From assembly GCF_964355755.1 (NCBI RefSeq), contig NC_092678.1:3670922-3734921 (forward strand): a stretch of DNA of 64,000 nucleotides. Direction: 5' to 3'. Source of the DNA: Antedon mediterranea. Its lineage: Eukaryota > Echinodermata > Crinoidea > Comatulida > Antedonidae. Positions 36,001 to 48,824 of this stretch are shown piece after piece; the stretch's first letter is position 1; each line of letters begins with the position of its first letter. The notes beneath the pieces were generated by a model. The model saw nothing but the letters and a program-made list of their open reading frames with translations. It was not told where the DNA came from and searched no databases. Position numbers and translations under genes: made by a program.

Positions 36001-38164
36001 CTTTTTTAAATAATTGCGTGCAAAAAAAATTATATAGGTCGCTGTGAACTAAGTCTTATTAAGAGCCACAAGGGCGATAATTTCCCCCTTGCGGATTTCT
36101 TATAAACCTCTTTCTTAATGCACGTGAAAATGCTGGATTTAAAATGGTACAATGACCAGACCACAAATCTATAAAATTAGATAGTAATCCTACAGTTTAA
36201 AAAATAATTGTAGTAAATGAAAATAAGTACCCTTCTTCTTACGTCGAGACCTAACTTAACAATATTCACTCCAGAATATAAACATCTTTAAAATTACATA
36301 CAGAAAAACCAAATCTAATAATTATAATTTCGTCTTAATTTAAATTTTGGTGGATGCCTTATATTTATAAGTACACGTTCTGTAACTACTTCTATAACTT
36401 TTGCTTTTACCGGAATGATGCGGTTTTTTTAAAATAAAGCAAGGAGTAGGCTTTACATGTTTACACCCAATATATAATTACTTCTTCTGGTCGTCATCGC
36501 GATTCTGGTAACTAACTAGTATTTAACTTCCTCCCACGAAATTGAAACACTGGGGCGACTTTTTCTCATTCTCACAGATTTCCTCATCTTTATCGTTTCA
36601 AATTAATTAATTAAATTTCAGTATATCACCGGGCAGTTTAGAATTAATGTTCTTTGCCTACTGTGTTTATATATATATATATATATGTTCTTTGCCCGAT
36701 TTGTTTATATATATATATATATATATATGCATTAATTGTTTCTCAAAACAAAAGTTAAATTAAAATATTTTAGTCTACCTTGGCAAGGAGAGTTCTATTC
36801 AACATAATTTCCAGGAAAACTAGAAATGAAAGAAATATATAACTGGAACATGTAGACAGTAAAAGCTCACGTTGATGTCCAGTTGGCATACATAATGTCA
36901 TGAGTCTAGGAAGTACAAAACCCACATTTGAAATGTGCAGACAAATCAAAAATAAGCATAATCGTTTCTAGACATTTGAACATTTCACCTATAAAAGATA
37001 AAGAACCAAAAAACCAGAGAAAATTGAAATGGTGACCACACTGATGTCATATTATGTGGAATTCATTTTCGGCAATTGAAATATTCCAGGTTCATCCACA
37101 GAACTGACATAAATAAACTAGATTAAAATGGACATTATGAACATTTTATCTATTAAATATGAAAGCAGAAAACCATAGTAAATTGGAAATGTTACCACAT
37201 TGATGCCATAATATGTGCAAATACAACTACAATTAAATCTTTCCATAAAATAAATAGCTAAAATAAACTAATATGACTAACTAGACTGATAAAATTAACT
37301 TGTTAAAAACATTTAACCATCAGGAATTTAAATGACGTCAACCAATAGAAGCATAAATACATACAAGCTTAATCTGCTGATATAATATAAAAAATTATTC
37401 ATTTATATATTTATTATTTATAAACTATAAGTAGGGCATTAGTGGTACAAAATGTCAAGCCAATTCGGGAAAAAAAAAAAAATTAACATAACTTCTTTAT
37501 AAATGTGAGATCATTAAATTGGTAAGTTTTCCAGTTAAAATGTATTAATTATACATACACCAAAAACACAGTTTTTTACAAAATTAATAATAAATAAGCT
37601 TAATAGTTTTAAACCTTTAAAATAAGAAATATACTTGAAATTAAAAAGAAAGTTTTAAACTAATTGTTGAAGTGTGGGAGGTTTCTACCTACTACCACAG
37701 GATATTAAGCGGTATAGATTCCAACAAAGCGTATCCTCATTACTAATTGGTTTTAACGTACCGTGACAAGCAACAAATTTAATGGTAAAGAGCCTATACA
37801 CGTTTACGTGAATATAACTTAAATGGCACCATCTTCACATTTATGAACCCATTTTCCACAAATTCATAATAATGCAAAATTCAATTAACACTCTTAATTC
37901 CAGCATTGAACAATATTCATGGAAGAAAATAGATTTTATTTTGAGCATCAAGAAGAATGTTTTTGTACACTTAATAACCAACTTGAATTTTACATAATTT
38001 TTTTTACGTTTATAGTTATTTTTTTTGTTCAAATATGGACGACTTAGGAGACCAGTACTTTGAGCAATTTATTTCAGAATGAAGAAAGATTTGTATTGTA
38101 TTGTATGGCTGGTCTTTGCGCATTAGTACATGTAAATTGACCGCATAGTAAAACATAATACTGT
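33034..38164. other. Non-coding DNA, nothing recognised except simple repeats
   Basis: No coding exon could be supported. A medium-GC stretch at 34310-34690 with several TACCCAGG/CCTAGG words may be an old repeat. Two (TA)n microsatellites lie at 36668-36728. AT-rich DNA fills the rest. Confidence 0.5.
36668..36728. repeat. Duplicated (TA)n microsatellite
   Basis: Two (TA)n runs are each preceded by closely similar words (TTCTTTGCCTACTGTGTT and TTCTTTGCCCGATTTGTT), so the microsatellite and its leader have been duplicated in tandem. Confidence 0.8.
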
Positions 38165-38217
38165 AAATTTATCCAAAGTAGATTTTAATTCGTCACTTTG
38201 ACGAAAATTTATCCAAA
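38165..38217 (-). mobile_element. Solo Helitron-like 3' hairpin end between 13 bp direct repeats
   Basis: Read on the complement, TCGTCAAAGTGACGAATTAA followed by AATCTAC matches the 3' terminus of the Helitron-like copies, with CTAC in place of CTAG and a T next. The 27 bp piece (38178-38204) is bracketed by exact direct repeats AAATTTATCCAAA (38165-38177 and 38205-38217). Confidence 0.6.
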
Positions 38218-41163
38218 TGATTAGTTGTTGTGGATCATACAAGATTATAATGGATCTCCATTCAATAGGAATTGTCATTTACTGGATTCTTTTAGAATTG
38301 GGATTACTTGTGCGATGCATATTAATTATTTATCGTGTTCAAATTTTAATATGATTGCAGTAATAAATAAATTTTGTATATACAAAAAAGATTGATTTGT
38401 AATTCGTAATAGTTTATACCAAAATAGAAACTATCGTTACACCTCTTTTTAAGTGTAACTCAATTTTTATTTTTAAAATGTCAGGAGACTAAAAATACAT
38501 TATTTTTACATATGGGAATGATTTCTCGATACTTTCATTCTGTGCTTGTTGCATGTAAAACATAATGGCCAATACCTGTCTAACTTTGTTCAATATCCTA
38601 AATCGTGTCGACACTTAAAAAATATTAAATTTATACTTGATTTTTCACATGTACGATTTTGTCTAGACGGTGGTTAGTCGGTGGGATGGGGATACGTTCA
38701 CGGAAGTTAAAAGTTTGCTTCAAAATTGTGAAAAAGTTAGAAATGTGTATGCTTACTACCAAATAAGGCAATATTGAGTTCTAAATTAAGAACATATCTA
38801 TGGGATAATTATTTGTTTCTTTTCTATTTATATCAATTATAATTATTGCTGATAAAATTCTGATATGTCATGAACTCATTGAAAACAGTCACATAGTCAT
38901 TGAAAACTCCCACCTCCCTTTTCCAATACCACCCCTGCACAGCTAAGATTTACTTATTTCAAACAATCTCTAGTCACAACCTTGATGAAAACAATGTTCT
39001 CCAACCCTGTTTTTTTTTTGCATGTTCCAAACAAGCAAACTATTTCAGAAAATATTGTTAGTTGAATTAAGACTCTACACATTACTATACAAACTAAATT
39101 GTATTAGGTAAAAATTGATACAGTTAAAAATATAGGCGTTTCAAATCACAACTTCCTAATATATTCCAATTAAAAATGCTTTTTTCAAAAGTGCAACAAA
39201 AAATATAAACCATAGCCTTTTCAAATTGTTCAGAAAATGACTCTCTTTGTTTAACTTACTAGCGTAAAAACGCAAATTCACTAACAACTACAGTATTGCT
39301 TTTATCGTTTGAGCCGCGAAAATCCTCAACATACGTTGGCCAACAGCCGTCTAGGGAGACTCAAATCCCACAGCTTTGCTGTTCGGACCAACAATTCATC
39401 AATACAACAATATCTACTGAAAAACAACCACATCAAATGCAATAATCCATGTTTTAAATTTAACTTTTTCATGTCCGAATGTTTTCAGTGTCATTAATCT
39501 AAAAGTGTCACTTTTTGGCGTCTACATGTCCTTAGTGCAGCAATGCAATGATGTTCATTTTTAGATCTTTCTAAATTGTTTAAATTTAACCTTTTTATAA
39601 TTCATTGGAGAATTGTTTAAAAAAAACAATGCATTTATTATGATGGCAATAAACAGTACTTCATTTATTAAATTTATAATTATATCAAAAATGAGCAATA
39701 TTATGTTTTCCCATAATATTTTCACTATATAAAATATGGCTTCATAATGGAAGTACTGTAAGCGGGACTGTAAGGTGAAGGGATGAGATTTAACACACCC
39801 ATGAACACTCATATAGAATCATACCGTGTAAAGTTTTATCAACTTGGGGTGACAGTATCTTTCTCAAGGGCATATGGCATGTATAATCTGATTCTAAAAA
39901 AATTATATTTATCAATAATATCAACCACATATAACCTTGTATGCCAGTATGTCTGTAAGTCTTCTGAATGAAATGAAATTGATTTTTATCATTGCAAGCT
40001 CCCTTGAATTGTGGTAAAAACCTGTCTCCATTACAGTTTGCTATTAGGGCAGAAAATATAAATATGTTTCTGAAAGATGACATAAATAATGTTGCCTAGA
40101 AGTGAAACACATTATTTTATTCCTACTGCACCTTTTTTTTATAATATCAACACAATGCTCACACAATCATAGTCACAATAGGATTTTTAATGTTTAAAGT
40201 TCGTGAAATTACACAAAAAACAAAGACAAAACTTCTTTAAACAAAACTATATTAAACTGTCAAAAATAATCAAATAAAAAATAACTAGAAAAAAACAAGA
40301 ACATGAAACAGTAGAACAAGGTCATTGAGAAACAAAAATGGCATCTTTTAAAATTTACAACTTTACTTAAATTTAAGATTTTCAAAATAAAAATGACAAA
40401 ATATCTATATTTCTTTTTAAAGAAAGATGTTTCAAATAGAATTAAGTAGACCTTAGGTCTAGACTACCAGAAATAGCAACAGAAATATTCACGAGTTAGT
40501 ACTTGTGTCTCCCTTAAACAACTGGGGAGATATATATCTGATTTAAGAAACCACCTTAAACTAAGTTCAATATTTTAATTTAAGAGCTGATTAAAACTAA
40601 ATTTAGATTCTGTGACTTAAATATGGAAAAATAATTCAATCTATCTTAGATGTGGGACAAAGTTTTTCCTCCCTCCCTTTGGTAGAACTAAAAATTATAT
40701 ATAAAAAATGTGAATAAATCACTGCATTATTAAATAACTTTAAAAGCTAAGCAAATATTTACTTATCCTTTGTTGTTATCTTTACTTTTTTTTAAATGTC
40801 AACAGTTTCAGAGGGAGATGTAAAGTACTTTTTTCTTATCTCTTGTTTCAAATTTAGATTATTTACCAGCTGATACGTTTGGAAACTTTCATAAATTGGA
40901 ACTTCACATAGATACATATAGGGCCTGTTTCTATTGAAAACTAAAAAAAGAACGTTTATTTTGGAAACCGGTTTCGGCAGTTTACTCCGAAAAAACAACT
41001 GTTTAAAAGCTGCCATGCATTCATAATTAATAGAGGATGAACAAAACAAATTGAAGTATTAATTGTATTGAAAAATAATTTTGATAATCAAACATTCAAG
41101 TTTAATACATTAAAATGTAAGATTACAGATTTTGAGCATCATGAGCAGGAGGATAGTTCCTAC
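38218..41163. other. Non-coding DNA, nothing recognised
   Basis: There are short open frames on both strands at 39309-40083 that overlap each other and show no family, a TTGTATTGTATTGTATGG run at about 38093-38110 just before this stretch, and T-rich runs. No repeat ends were found. Confidence 0.5.
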
Positions 41164-41272
41164 CTCTCCCACCCACTGTCCTAATAAAAGTAGACAGTAG
41201 TTCCCATGACTGTGTGTTATATGGAACCCATGTGGGCCTATCATACCGCCCTCTGCCTAGACCAATAAACCA
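41164..41272 (-). other. Exon-like open segment with strong acceptor, unknown product
   Basis: On the complement, GGATTTTCTTTACAG precedes 36 open codons and one base (WFIGLGRGRYDRPTWVPY, NTQSWELLSTFIRTVGGR), followed by GTAGGA as a possible donor. The reading stays open a further dozen codons if the donor is not used. Its GC content is clearly above the flanks. It is on the synapsin strand, but I cannot align it to synapsin or any family. It could be an exon of an unidentified gene or repeat-borne coding. Confidence 0.3.
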
Positions 41273-42289
41273 CTGTAAAGAAAATCCTGGCAGTTCTGAA
41301 CTTTAAACACTAAAAATTGTTCCATGTTTTCCTAAGCTGTAGGTTTCCTACCTCCACCCATGACGTCACAAACACCAGGAAGCATTATGTGGTTTCAATA
41401 GAAAAGGTTAATTAATGAGTGTATTATTATATAAAAAAAACCTGTTATATTCGTGGGTTTAGATAAACATTGGCAAATATTATAAAACTACAGTGTGACA
41501 TCATGATGACAATGATGAAAATGATGATGACACAGAGAACCTACTACCATTTCTGGGAATCTTTAATCCAGTTTAAACAAAGCGTGCTGGTCAATGGGTC
41601 ACAATTAATGGTCATATTTCCTATCACTGGAAAAATACTTTTATTAAATAAAACATATTTAATATCAAAATATAGTATTTGTATGGTTAACTAGGCCTAC
41701 AGTAAACAATTATTTCTAACAATGCAACAGAAAGTACAGGTAGTAAAACCTGCTTTTTATTAAACCATGTGTGTCACTGTATCTGGTTCTATTTTGTCGT
41801 TGACACATATCGCCAGACAAAAACACAACAACATTCCAAACATGCTTCTAACAAGGCAAGTGTATGTTCATACACTGTTTCCAGTAATAAAAATAAACAA
41901 TAAAATGTTTTGCAGGTGGTAAAACCGCAAACCTCAGTATTTGTGGGGGAGAGTGAATTTTTGACGTAACTTACTCATTAATAAATTGTTTTCTGATTTT
42001 GTTTATTCTTTATGTAAACAGTAGAAATTGCAATGTACAAAATAAAACTGCTAAAAAAAAAAGAGGAATTGTAGTTTTGTTTTGTAGTTGTAAACTTTTG
42101 TAGTTAGATGCTAAAGTGACTATTACATAATACTACAGTATATAATAATTGACAATAATAATATTGTTTTATTTATTTTATAAAAATCGCTTTCACTTTA
42201 ATATGCCCAAAGACTGAACAGTAATTTGTCAGATTTGGGTCAATCTCCAGCCAGTACCCTAATGGTAATTACACCTAATGAAAACAAAC

Positions 42290-42372
42290 GCAAGGTTGTT
42301 GTTGATGACATCAAAACCTATCAGATGACATCACAAATAGTGACATCTTTGGTGACATCACAAGTGGTTACC
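42290..42372. repeat. Cluster of TGACATC words
   Basis: Four copies of TGACATC (in GATGACATCAAAAC, GATGACATCACAAA, GTGACATCTTTG, GTGACATCACAAG) lie within about 80 bp. The same word with its complement builds the minisatellite at 46.8-47.7 kb, so this is probably a related short array. Confidence 0.5.
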
Positions 42373-42585
42373 ACATGGTTTAGCTGAAAATTAATTAAAT
42401 AATTTTTTGTTCTGCTTTATTAGAGATTTAATATTAATTTTAAACTAAAACCTAAACTCAATAATATATAGAAAAATATATAGTTTTTTATATTTAGAAT
42501 GGAACAGTAGAGTTTTATCAGGGAGGTATACCTCTCTGGTTTTATGATGGATATATTGAGCATCGCACACAACACATTGGTGGTC

Positions 42586-42700
42586 ATAATAATAATAATA
42601 ACTTTATTGAACAGACGTATTTAGAACAGCGGCACACGTTTTATGACGGTGCGTTCATAAGTTTAAAGAAAAAGAAAAGGAAATGAATTATACAATAGTG
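42586..42700 (-). mobile_element. LINE 3' tail fragment
   Basis: An (ATA)n run followed by ACTTTATTGAACAGACG reads on the complement as a 3'UTR ending TCAATAAAGT(TAT)n. This is the same layout as the other LINE ends here, but no coding part is kept. Confidence 0.45.
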
Positions 42701-42719
42701 AAAAAGTACAACACTTAAC

Positions 42720-43787
42720 TTTTGATAGAGTTATAGGCCTATATAAGTATATTTATTTATTATTATTATTATCAACATTATTAATATCTTATTGTTTAAA
42801 GAAATTTTATTAGGCTATTATTGAGGATATTATTAAATTTATAATCTTTTATATTATTTATTATTATTTTATTATTTATGTTCTTGTTAATACCGTATTA
42901 TTATGAAAGTTAATCGTGGTTTGTAATTTATTTACAGTGATACTATTTTTTTATTATTTAAGTTTGTATTTTATTAACATTTTTATCTTAGAACAATCAT
43001 GATTTATGTTTTGAGAGTTATAATGGATATAAATTTTTAAGAAGAAACCTCCATGTCAACCTTGAGGTCATGTTTCCTCAAATCTTGTACAATTCCATGT
43101 AAAACCAATATCTTCAAGTAGGTCAATAACAGGAAAGCCTATGGAAAATGAAGTTTCCTTAAGGATTAGTTTGTTAAGATGGGCCTTATTGTTCCTGATT
43201 TGTGGCTTTTGTTTAGTTTTGGTTTTAATTGCAATCAAAGTAAATGTACTCAAAAACTTTTGTAAGATGTTTGCTTAGAAAAATTGCTAAAGTTTTAGAC
43301 AGTGTTTATTTCAAAACATAAGATTGTTCTTCAAAATGTTTGGAAGTATAAGCCTATTTCTGTTTGTATGCAATTTAATTTTCTGGGTGTTGAGGTCATA
43401 ATCAGGCACCTTTCAAAGAAAACCCAAACAATTCTAAAGTATTGGTAGATAACAAGAGGATGTTAAAGCCATCTACTACTTTAGCCAAAAGGTTAAAAGT
43501 TAAGTAAACTTCATAGGAGAAAAAACAGGGAAACTCTTTTATTCTTATCAAACTTTCCCTTTTTTTTCTTTCTATTATTGTTGCCTAGAATCCCTAATAA
43601 ATAATATCTTAACTTGATGATGATAATAATATATGGTCTAGTGTTCTTAATAATATTTTATTTCTGAGAAACTATTTTATTTAAACTACCTGTGTATGCT
43701 TTTAATGAGGATAAATGCTCCCAAGTGCACAGGTTTAATTTTCCTTATAAGGGATAAAGAAATTCTCATGTCAAAAATAATTGGAAA
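42720..43787. other. AT-rich non-coding DNA
   Basis: It holds a (TTA)n-rich stretch at 42750-42960 and unremarkable AT-rich sequence. No gene or element ends were seen. Confidence 0.55.
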
Positions 43788-45356
43788 CTAGACATGTAAC
43801 TCGTCACTTTGACGAGTTTGGTTATCCGCCGCGCAAGTGGTGCAACATTAACATTAAGGGGATAGGTTGAGGACAAAAGGAAGTGTTCACGTTGGCATTA
43901 TGACCTGAACTGAAGAATATGATATGTTGTTATTGCTGAATTTTATTATTTAAATTCATATATAGTATACACAGTATAATCTGTATCCATATCACATACA
44001 GTGACATACATAGAATAGGCGTAATTACGGGACTCGTTATTTATTGCAATTTTTAACATGTTGACGGTTTTAAAATGAAACGCGAAGGTAGCAATTCCGA
44101 AAGGAAATTATCTCAGCAACAACGTATTAGCGTGTAGAAGAAATTTGAATACGTGAAATATTGATGCGCGCTCGTTTAAATGTAATGAATTATGACGCAA
44201 AAGATGAAAATACGACCTTTTTTATTTTACTGGCCATATGATGACGTCACAACATCCGATTGCCAACATTTTTACATAATTTTGTATCTACAATCCAATA
44301 GCTTCCAGAAAAAGTTTTAATCGTGATTATCACATTTTATTCTTACGAGCTATAACAGATTAAAATTTACTGTAAAGATGAAATTAATGCCACACGTGAT
44401 TTAAATTTTTAGGCATGATGACGTCAAAAAAATTAAAATATTTTTAACTCATGCGAAAGATACTTGATTGACCTAGACAATATTAAAATCGGGGTGAAAA
44501 TGAAAAACGGATAAGTGGAGATGCGCTCTATTCAATGTGATGAGCTATGACGAAAGATACAAAAATCCTAAATTTTATATTCGCGTGGCCATACGATGAC
44601 GTCACAATGTCCGGTTAGCCATATTAGTACCTGATCCGACATCTACAACTCATCTACTTCTAGAATATGTCATCCACAAAAATTTGACCGTCTAGTTTAG
44701 AAAGTACGACTGTTTAAAAAAAGGCATATTTTAAACGAATTGTTTAACCTTTTCATAAAAAACGCGCGCAAATTGTTCAATTCGACGTGCTCGTAAGACG
44801 TATCTTTAAGTCGAAATTTTTTAAAATTTTGTAAAATTACTAGAAAAGGCTGGAAAAACATAAATCACGCGAAAAAAATACGTTTTCAATGCTACGTGCG
44901 CACCGCACACGTAAAAATGTGCGCACGCGTGGGAATTTTTGACATGCTTAAAACGACATGAAACGCGTAGAAAGTTGATTAGAAATTAATTTTGCGCATT
45001 TTGAAATTTTAAATGCGCGTGCGCGCGTAACTTTGTGTAAAACACGGAATTTTTTTTCAACAGAAAGTTAGCGCATGATATAAATTAAACTTTTGCAAAG
45101 TTTCAAGTTGAAATGTTATTTGGTTGTCGAGCTATGTTAAATACGACAAAATCGTTAAATCGCGCGTAAGTCACGTTGCGCAATTGTAAACGTCATGAAA
45201 AGCTTCGCTTGACGATGTTACGTAAATGTCAATATGTTAAGATAGTTACCGAAATGTTATGTTTGCGAGTTTTAGAGAAAAGCGTTACACAAAAATCATA
45301 CAGAATGATTTCGTACAATCACAAGAGGTTATCCTGCAACTTCGTTGCGGATAACC
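43788..45356 (-). mobile_element. Non-autonomous Helitron/Helentron-like element, copy 2
   Basis: This is an opposite-orientation relative of 21270-22783. On the complement, the 5' hairpin GGTTATCCGCAAC and its partner (45344-45356 and 45327-45340, one bulge) opens the element. GCGGATAACC recurs near the 3' end (43820-43829). It is followed by the hairpin AACTCGTCA/TGACGAGTT (43798-43818) and CTAG (43788-43791), then T. Shared internal words include ATCACATTGAATAGAGCGCATCT, in pieces, and TGACGTCA at 44242, 44419 and 44597. It is more CpG-rich than its surroundings and has no Rep/helicase coding. Confidence 0.65.
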
Positions 45357-46776
45357 AATTTAGAACAAAATGAGGTATCAATTCCAAACTGGTATTATAG
45401 TGAGTCTCCCAGGTGAATTTGGGTATTTGTGATGATGTCATCATTGAATGCCAGTACTACAGCAGTACTTGGAAAACTGTTTGCTGTGGAATAGTTGTTG
45501 AACTTGAGAAAGTTATGATACTGTATGCATTGACTATAAATATTAGAGATTATTTTTAATTACTAATAGTTGTATATCATTTGTAAATAAAAAGTTTTTA
45601 TCTACAGACATGTATTAAGATGTATCAATGTGGAATCTGATTTAATAGCAAAAAGAAAATTTTAAATGAAACAAAAGAATATATTATGCATAAAAATTAT
45701 TGATATTATTACTAACATTAACAAATAGATGCACTGATTTTGTTTAAATAACATACCATAAAACTAGCTCCAAATAATAAAGAAAAATAAAAAAGCTATG
45801 TTAAAAATAGCTTTGTAAACATAATCCGACAATTTAATATTGTGGAACCATGAGCAACATTGCACAAAATGATGATAATTGAAAAGGTAAACATTTCGTG
45901 CAAATTAAATACTTTGGTTGAATGACATAGTATGTAAACAAAAACCTATTTTTAGAATATTCTCAGAAATAATAAGCAGGTTGAGAAAATTAATGAAAAG
46001 CATGTTGAAAACAGGATGTAGGGAGGGCGAACACACAAAAGTCTTGGCATGGTTACGGTCTCCAGGGAATGTTTGAGATTAACAAACATGACTGTCCTTC
46101 CTAGATGATATATTATGTTTATAAATAATGACTATACTAATTTAGGTCTAAGTCCATCTTGATTAATAAACAAAATTGTTAGATTTTAGGCCTATAGGAA
46201 AAGGAAGGTTGGCCAGGTACTGTTACAGTGGCATAACAAGAAATTGCAAAAGATGAATGCAAGACCAAACCGACAATATACACATTTTTATCCAAAACTA
46301 GAAATGATGTTTAAAAAAAACAATTTCATCAAGTAAAATGTAATTTCAAATTTCTTCTTAAGTAAAGCACCTTTTCATTTTCTACTATACACACTCGGTT
46401 AAAAGCCCACTCATTTTCAAAATTTGGGTTAAAGTTTGGAGGTGGATTAATAAAAACAAGATTTAAAATATTAATAGACCTGCCTGTACTCCACTTCACC
46501 CACATGGGATAATGAAATTTCCTGAAAACTATGTACCACTACTATGATGATTGTTAGTAAACAAAATCAGGTAATTACTAATAGTATTATTGACCTTGGA
46601 TCGCAAATAAATTGCTTGTATAATATTAGGACATATCCTCTAATTAACAATAATGGATTTAACCAGCCAAGGGTGAACTGCTGCGTTCCTCATTAGTGAT
46701 TTATAAAAATCCTTTCGATGTCGTCAAAGCAAAGTAATTAATCCGAAGTAAGAATATGACGAAAACTTTGACATCA
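45357..46776. other. Non-coding DNA, nothing recognised
   Basis: The DNA is AT-rich without supported exons or repeat ends. Short splice-like pieces (46480-46530 on the complement) were too weak to call. Confidence 0.5.
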
Positions 46777-47680
46777 TATGTTTTGTAATGACATCATAAG
46801 TTTGTAACAAAATCATAAGTTTGTGATGTCATCATGATAGTTCAAGCGGAGTTTTAAAAATGAGTTCATCATGGATCAACTTTTTTTCTCTTCCTAATTA
46901 ACTTCTATTATTACATCATCAATTTCGATTATTTCCGGATTAACTCAATTAAAAATGTTGTGGCTGTTGCATAATATTGAACATTTTATTTTTATGAAAC
47001 GCTTTTGCAAATGCACTTCCGGTTTATTCCATCAAAAAGTCTTCAAAACAGAAGATTAATTGCAATATGAGGAAAACCTTTAACCTCATAAATATGTTTT
47101 CTAATGACATCATAAGTTTGTGATGTCATCATGATAGTTAAAAGCAGAGGTAAAAAAATGCTTTTACAGATGCAATTTCAGTTAATTCCATCAAAAAGTC
47201 CTCAAAACAAAAGATTAATTGCAATATGACGAAAAAATTTTAACCTGTTTTGTAATGACATCATAAGTTTGTTATGTCATCATGATGGTTGAAAGCGGAG
47301 GTAAAAAAAACAAAAACTTTTAACCTCATATGTTTTGTACTGACATAAGTTTGTGATGTCATCATGATGGTTGAAAGCGGAGGTAAAAAAAAACAAAAAC
47401 TTTTAACCTCATATGTTTTGTAATGACATAAGTTTGTGATGTCATCATGATGGTTGAAAGCGGAGGTAAAAAAAAACAAAAACTTTAAACCTCATATGTT
47501 TTGTACTGACATAAGTTTGTGATGTCATCATGATGGTTGAAAGCGGAGGTAAAAAAAAACAAAAACTTTTAACCTCATATGTTTTGTAATGACATCATAA
47601 ATTTGTGATGTCATCATGATAATTCAAAGCAGAGGTAAAAAAACGCTTTTACAGATGCACTTCCGGTTTATTCCATCAAA
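46777..47680. repeat. Minisatellite, ~84 bp units nested in longer units, built on a TGATGTCAT palindrome
   Basis: GATGTCATCATGAT recurs at about 46826, 47122, 47353, 47437, 47520 and 47606, with a GTTATGTCATCATGAT variant near 47271. The last spacings are 84, 83 and 86 bp. Each unit has a TTTTAACCTCATATGTTTTG segment and GGTTGAAAGCGGAGGTAAAA. Full units contain ATGACATCA-TAAGTTTG-TGATGTCAT, a perfect 9 bp inverted repeat. The middle units have lost three bases of the left arm (GACATAAG). A longer unit (GCTTTTACAGATGCA, TTCCATCAAAAAGT) brackets the short ones. Open frames here are repeat artefacts. Confidence 0.85.
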
Positions 47681-47699
47681 AAGTAGTCAAAACAGAATT

Positions 47700-48820
47700 G
47701 AATCATTATTTCCCACTTTTTTCTAAATTCCCAAGTTGATCTACATCATCAAGTCAATCATGTACTCAAAGCTAAACGTGTTTAGCAAAATTTAATGCAA
47801 TTTTTAAGTAGATGCTTTTAAATGTGTAATTTCTTAAACCCAATTAGCCACAAATAACTTAATAATAATAATAATAATTACAATTTAATAATAGATATGT
47901 TAACGCGATGTAATCTATGTCATTTTTAATTTCAAACAAATTGCAGAAGATGAATGATTTATATTTAACTTAAATTTAATGTTTAGTACATTTTTTTTCT
48001 TTAGAATAAAAATTGCTTGTGAATAGTCCATATTACGTGTTATTATGCAATATAAGATAATAAGGTAAATTTACTATTGTTAGACCAGAAAAATATTGCA
48101 TTCACAAATAATATGTTAAATATCTATGTACTAGAAAGTATTATTTTATGTTGAATACTTTCAAAGTAGTAGCTAGCAGTAGCATTGCGTAAAGATTACC
48201 GTTTAATAGCCCAAACCTGCGATTTAGATGACAAATAGTTGAACTATGTTTGATCGTATTAATTTAGTCTTAAGTACTCATAATACTATTACACGCATCG
48301 TGTACAAATAAGAAGCAATCAAACTAAGGGTTGTCTAATCGCAAAAACTATACAAGATCATCACCAAAACAAGACTGTCTGTAATTGTTAGTCATCAAAC
48401 ATTCCAGGACGTTGATGCGATTTTAAAGACTGGACAAAAAAAGTTAAAGTCAGGCAATCTGTCGGATTAAAGTTAAGTGGAGGTTTAAGTGATTGCTACA
48501 TGTTCAAGGATATTATTAATAGTGGTGGATATTTAAGTTTATGACAGTTAGAGGTATATGATTAGTGGCTATTATGGCTACTTTAAATTAAATTAAATCA
48601 TTGATATAAAAAAAAAAGAAGAGGAAAGACACATTTGCTATTTCAAACTTACATAGGCAAGAAAAAGTAGTTGTACAAAAAAGAAACTAGATTAGTAGTA
48701 CACTAACACAAACAAAATAACATTTTAAACAAGTTACTATTAAAATATTGGTCAGATTTGCCCTACTCTGACGTAATTTATGCCTTATATTAAGTACATT
48801 TAAGAGTACATGCGAACAAA
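47700..48820. other. AT-rich non-coding DNA
   Basis: It contains an (ATA)n run at about 47860-47880. No gene, element end or splice-flanked coding segment was seen. Confidence 0.55.
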
Positions 48821-48824
48821 TTTG

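Noticed and set aside
47261-47479. 72-codon open frame with a repeated amino-acid pattern
   Set aside because: It is a read-through of the ~84 bp minisatellite, not a gene.
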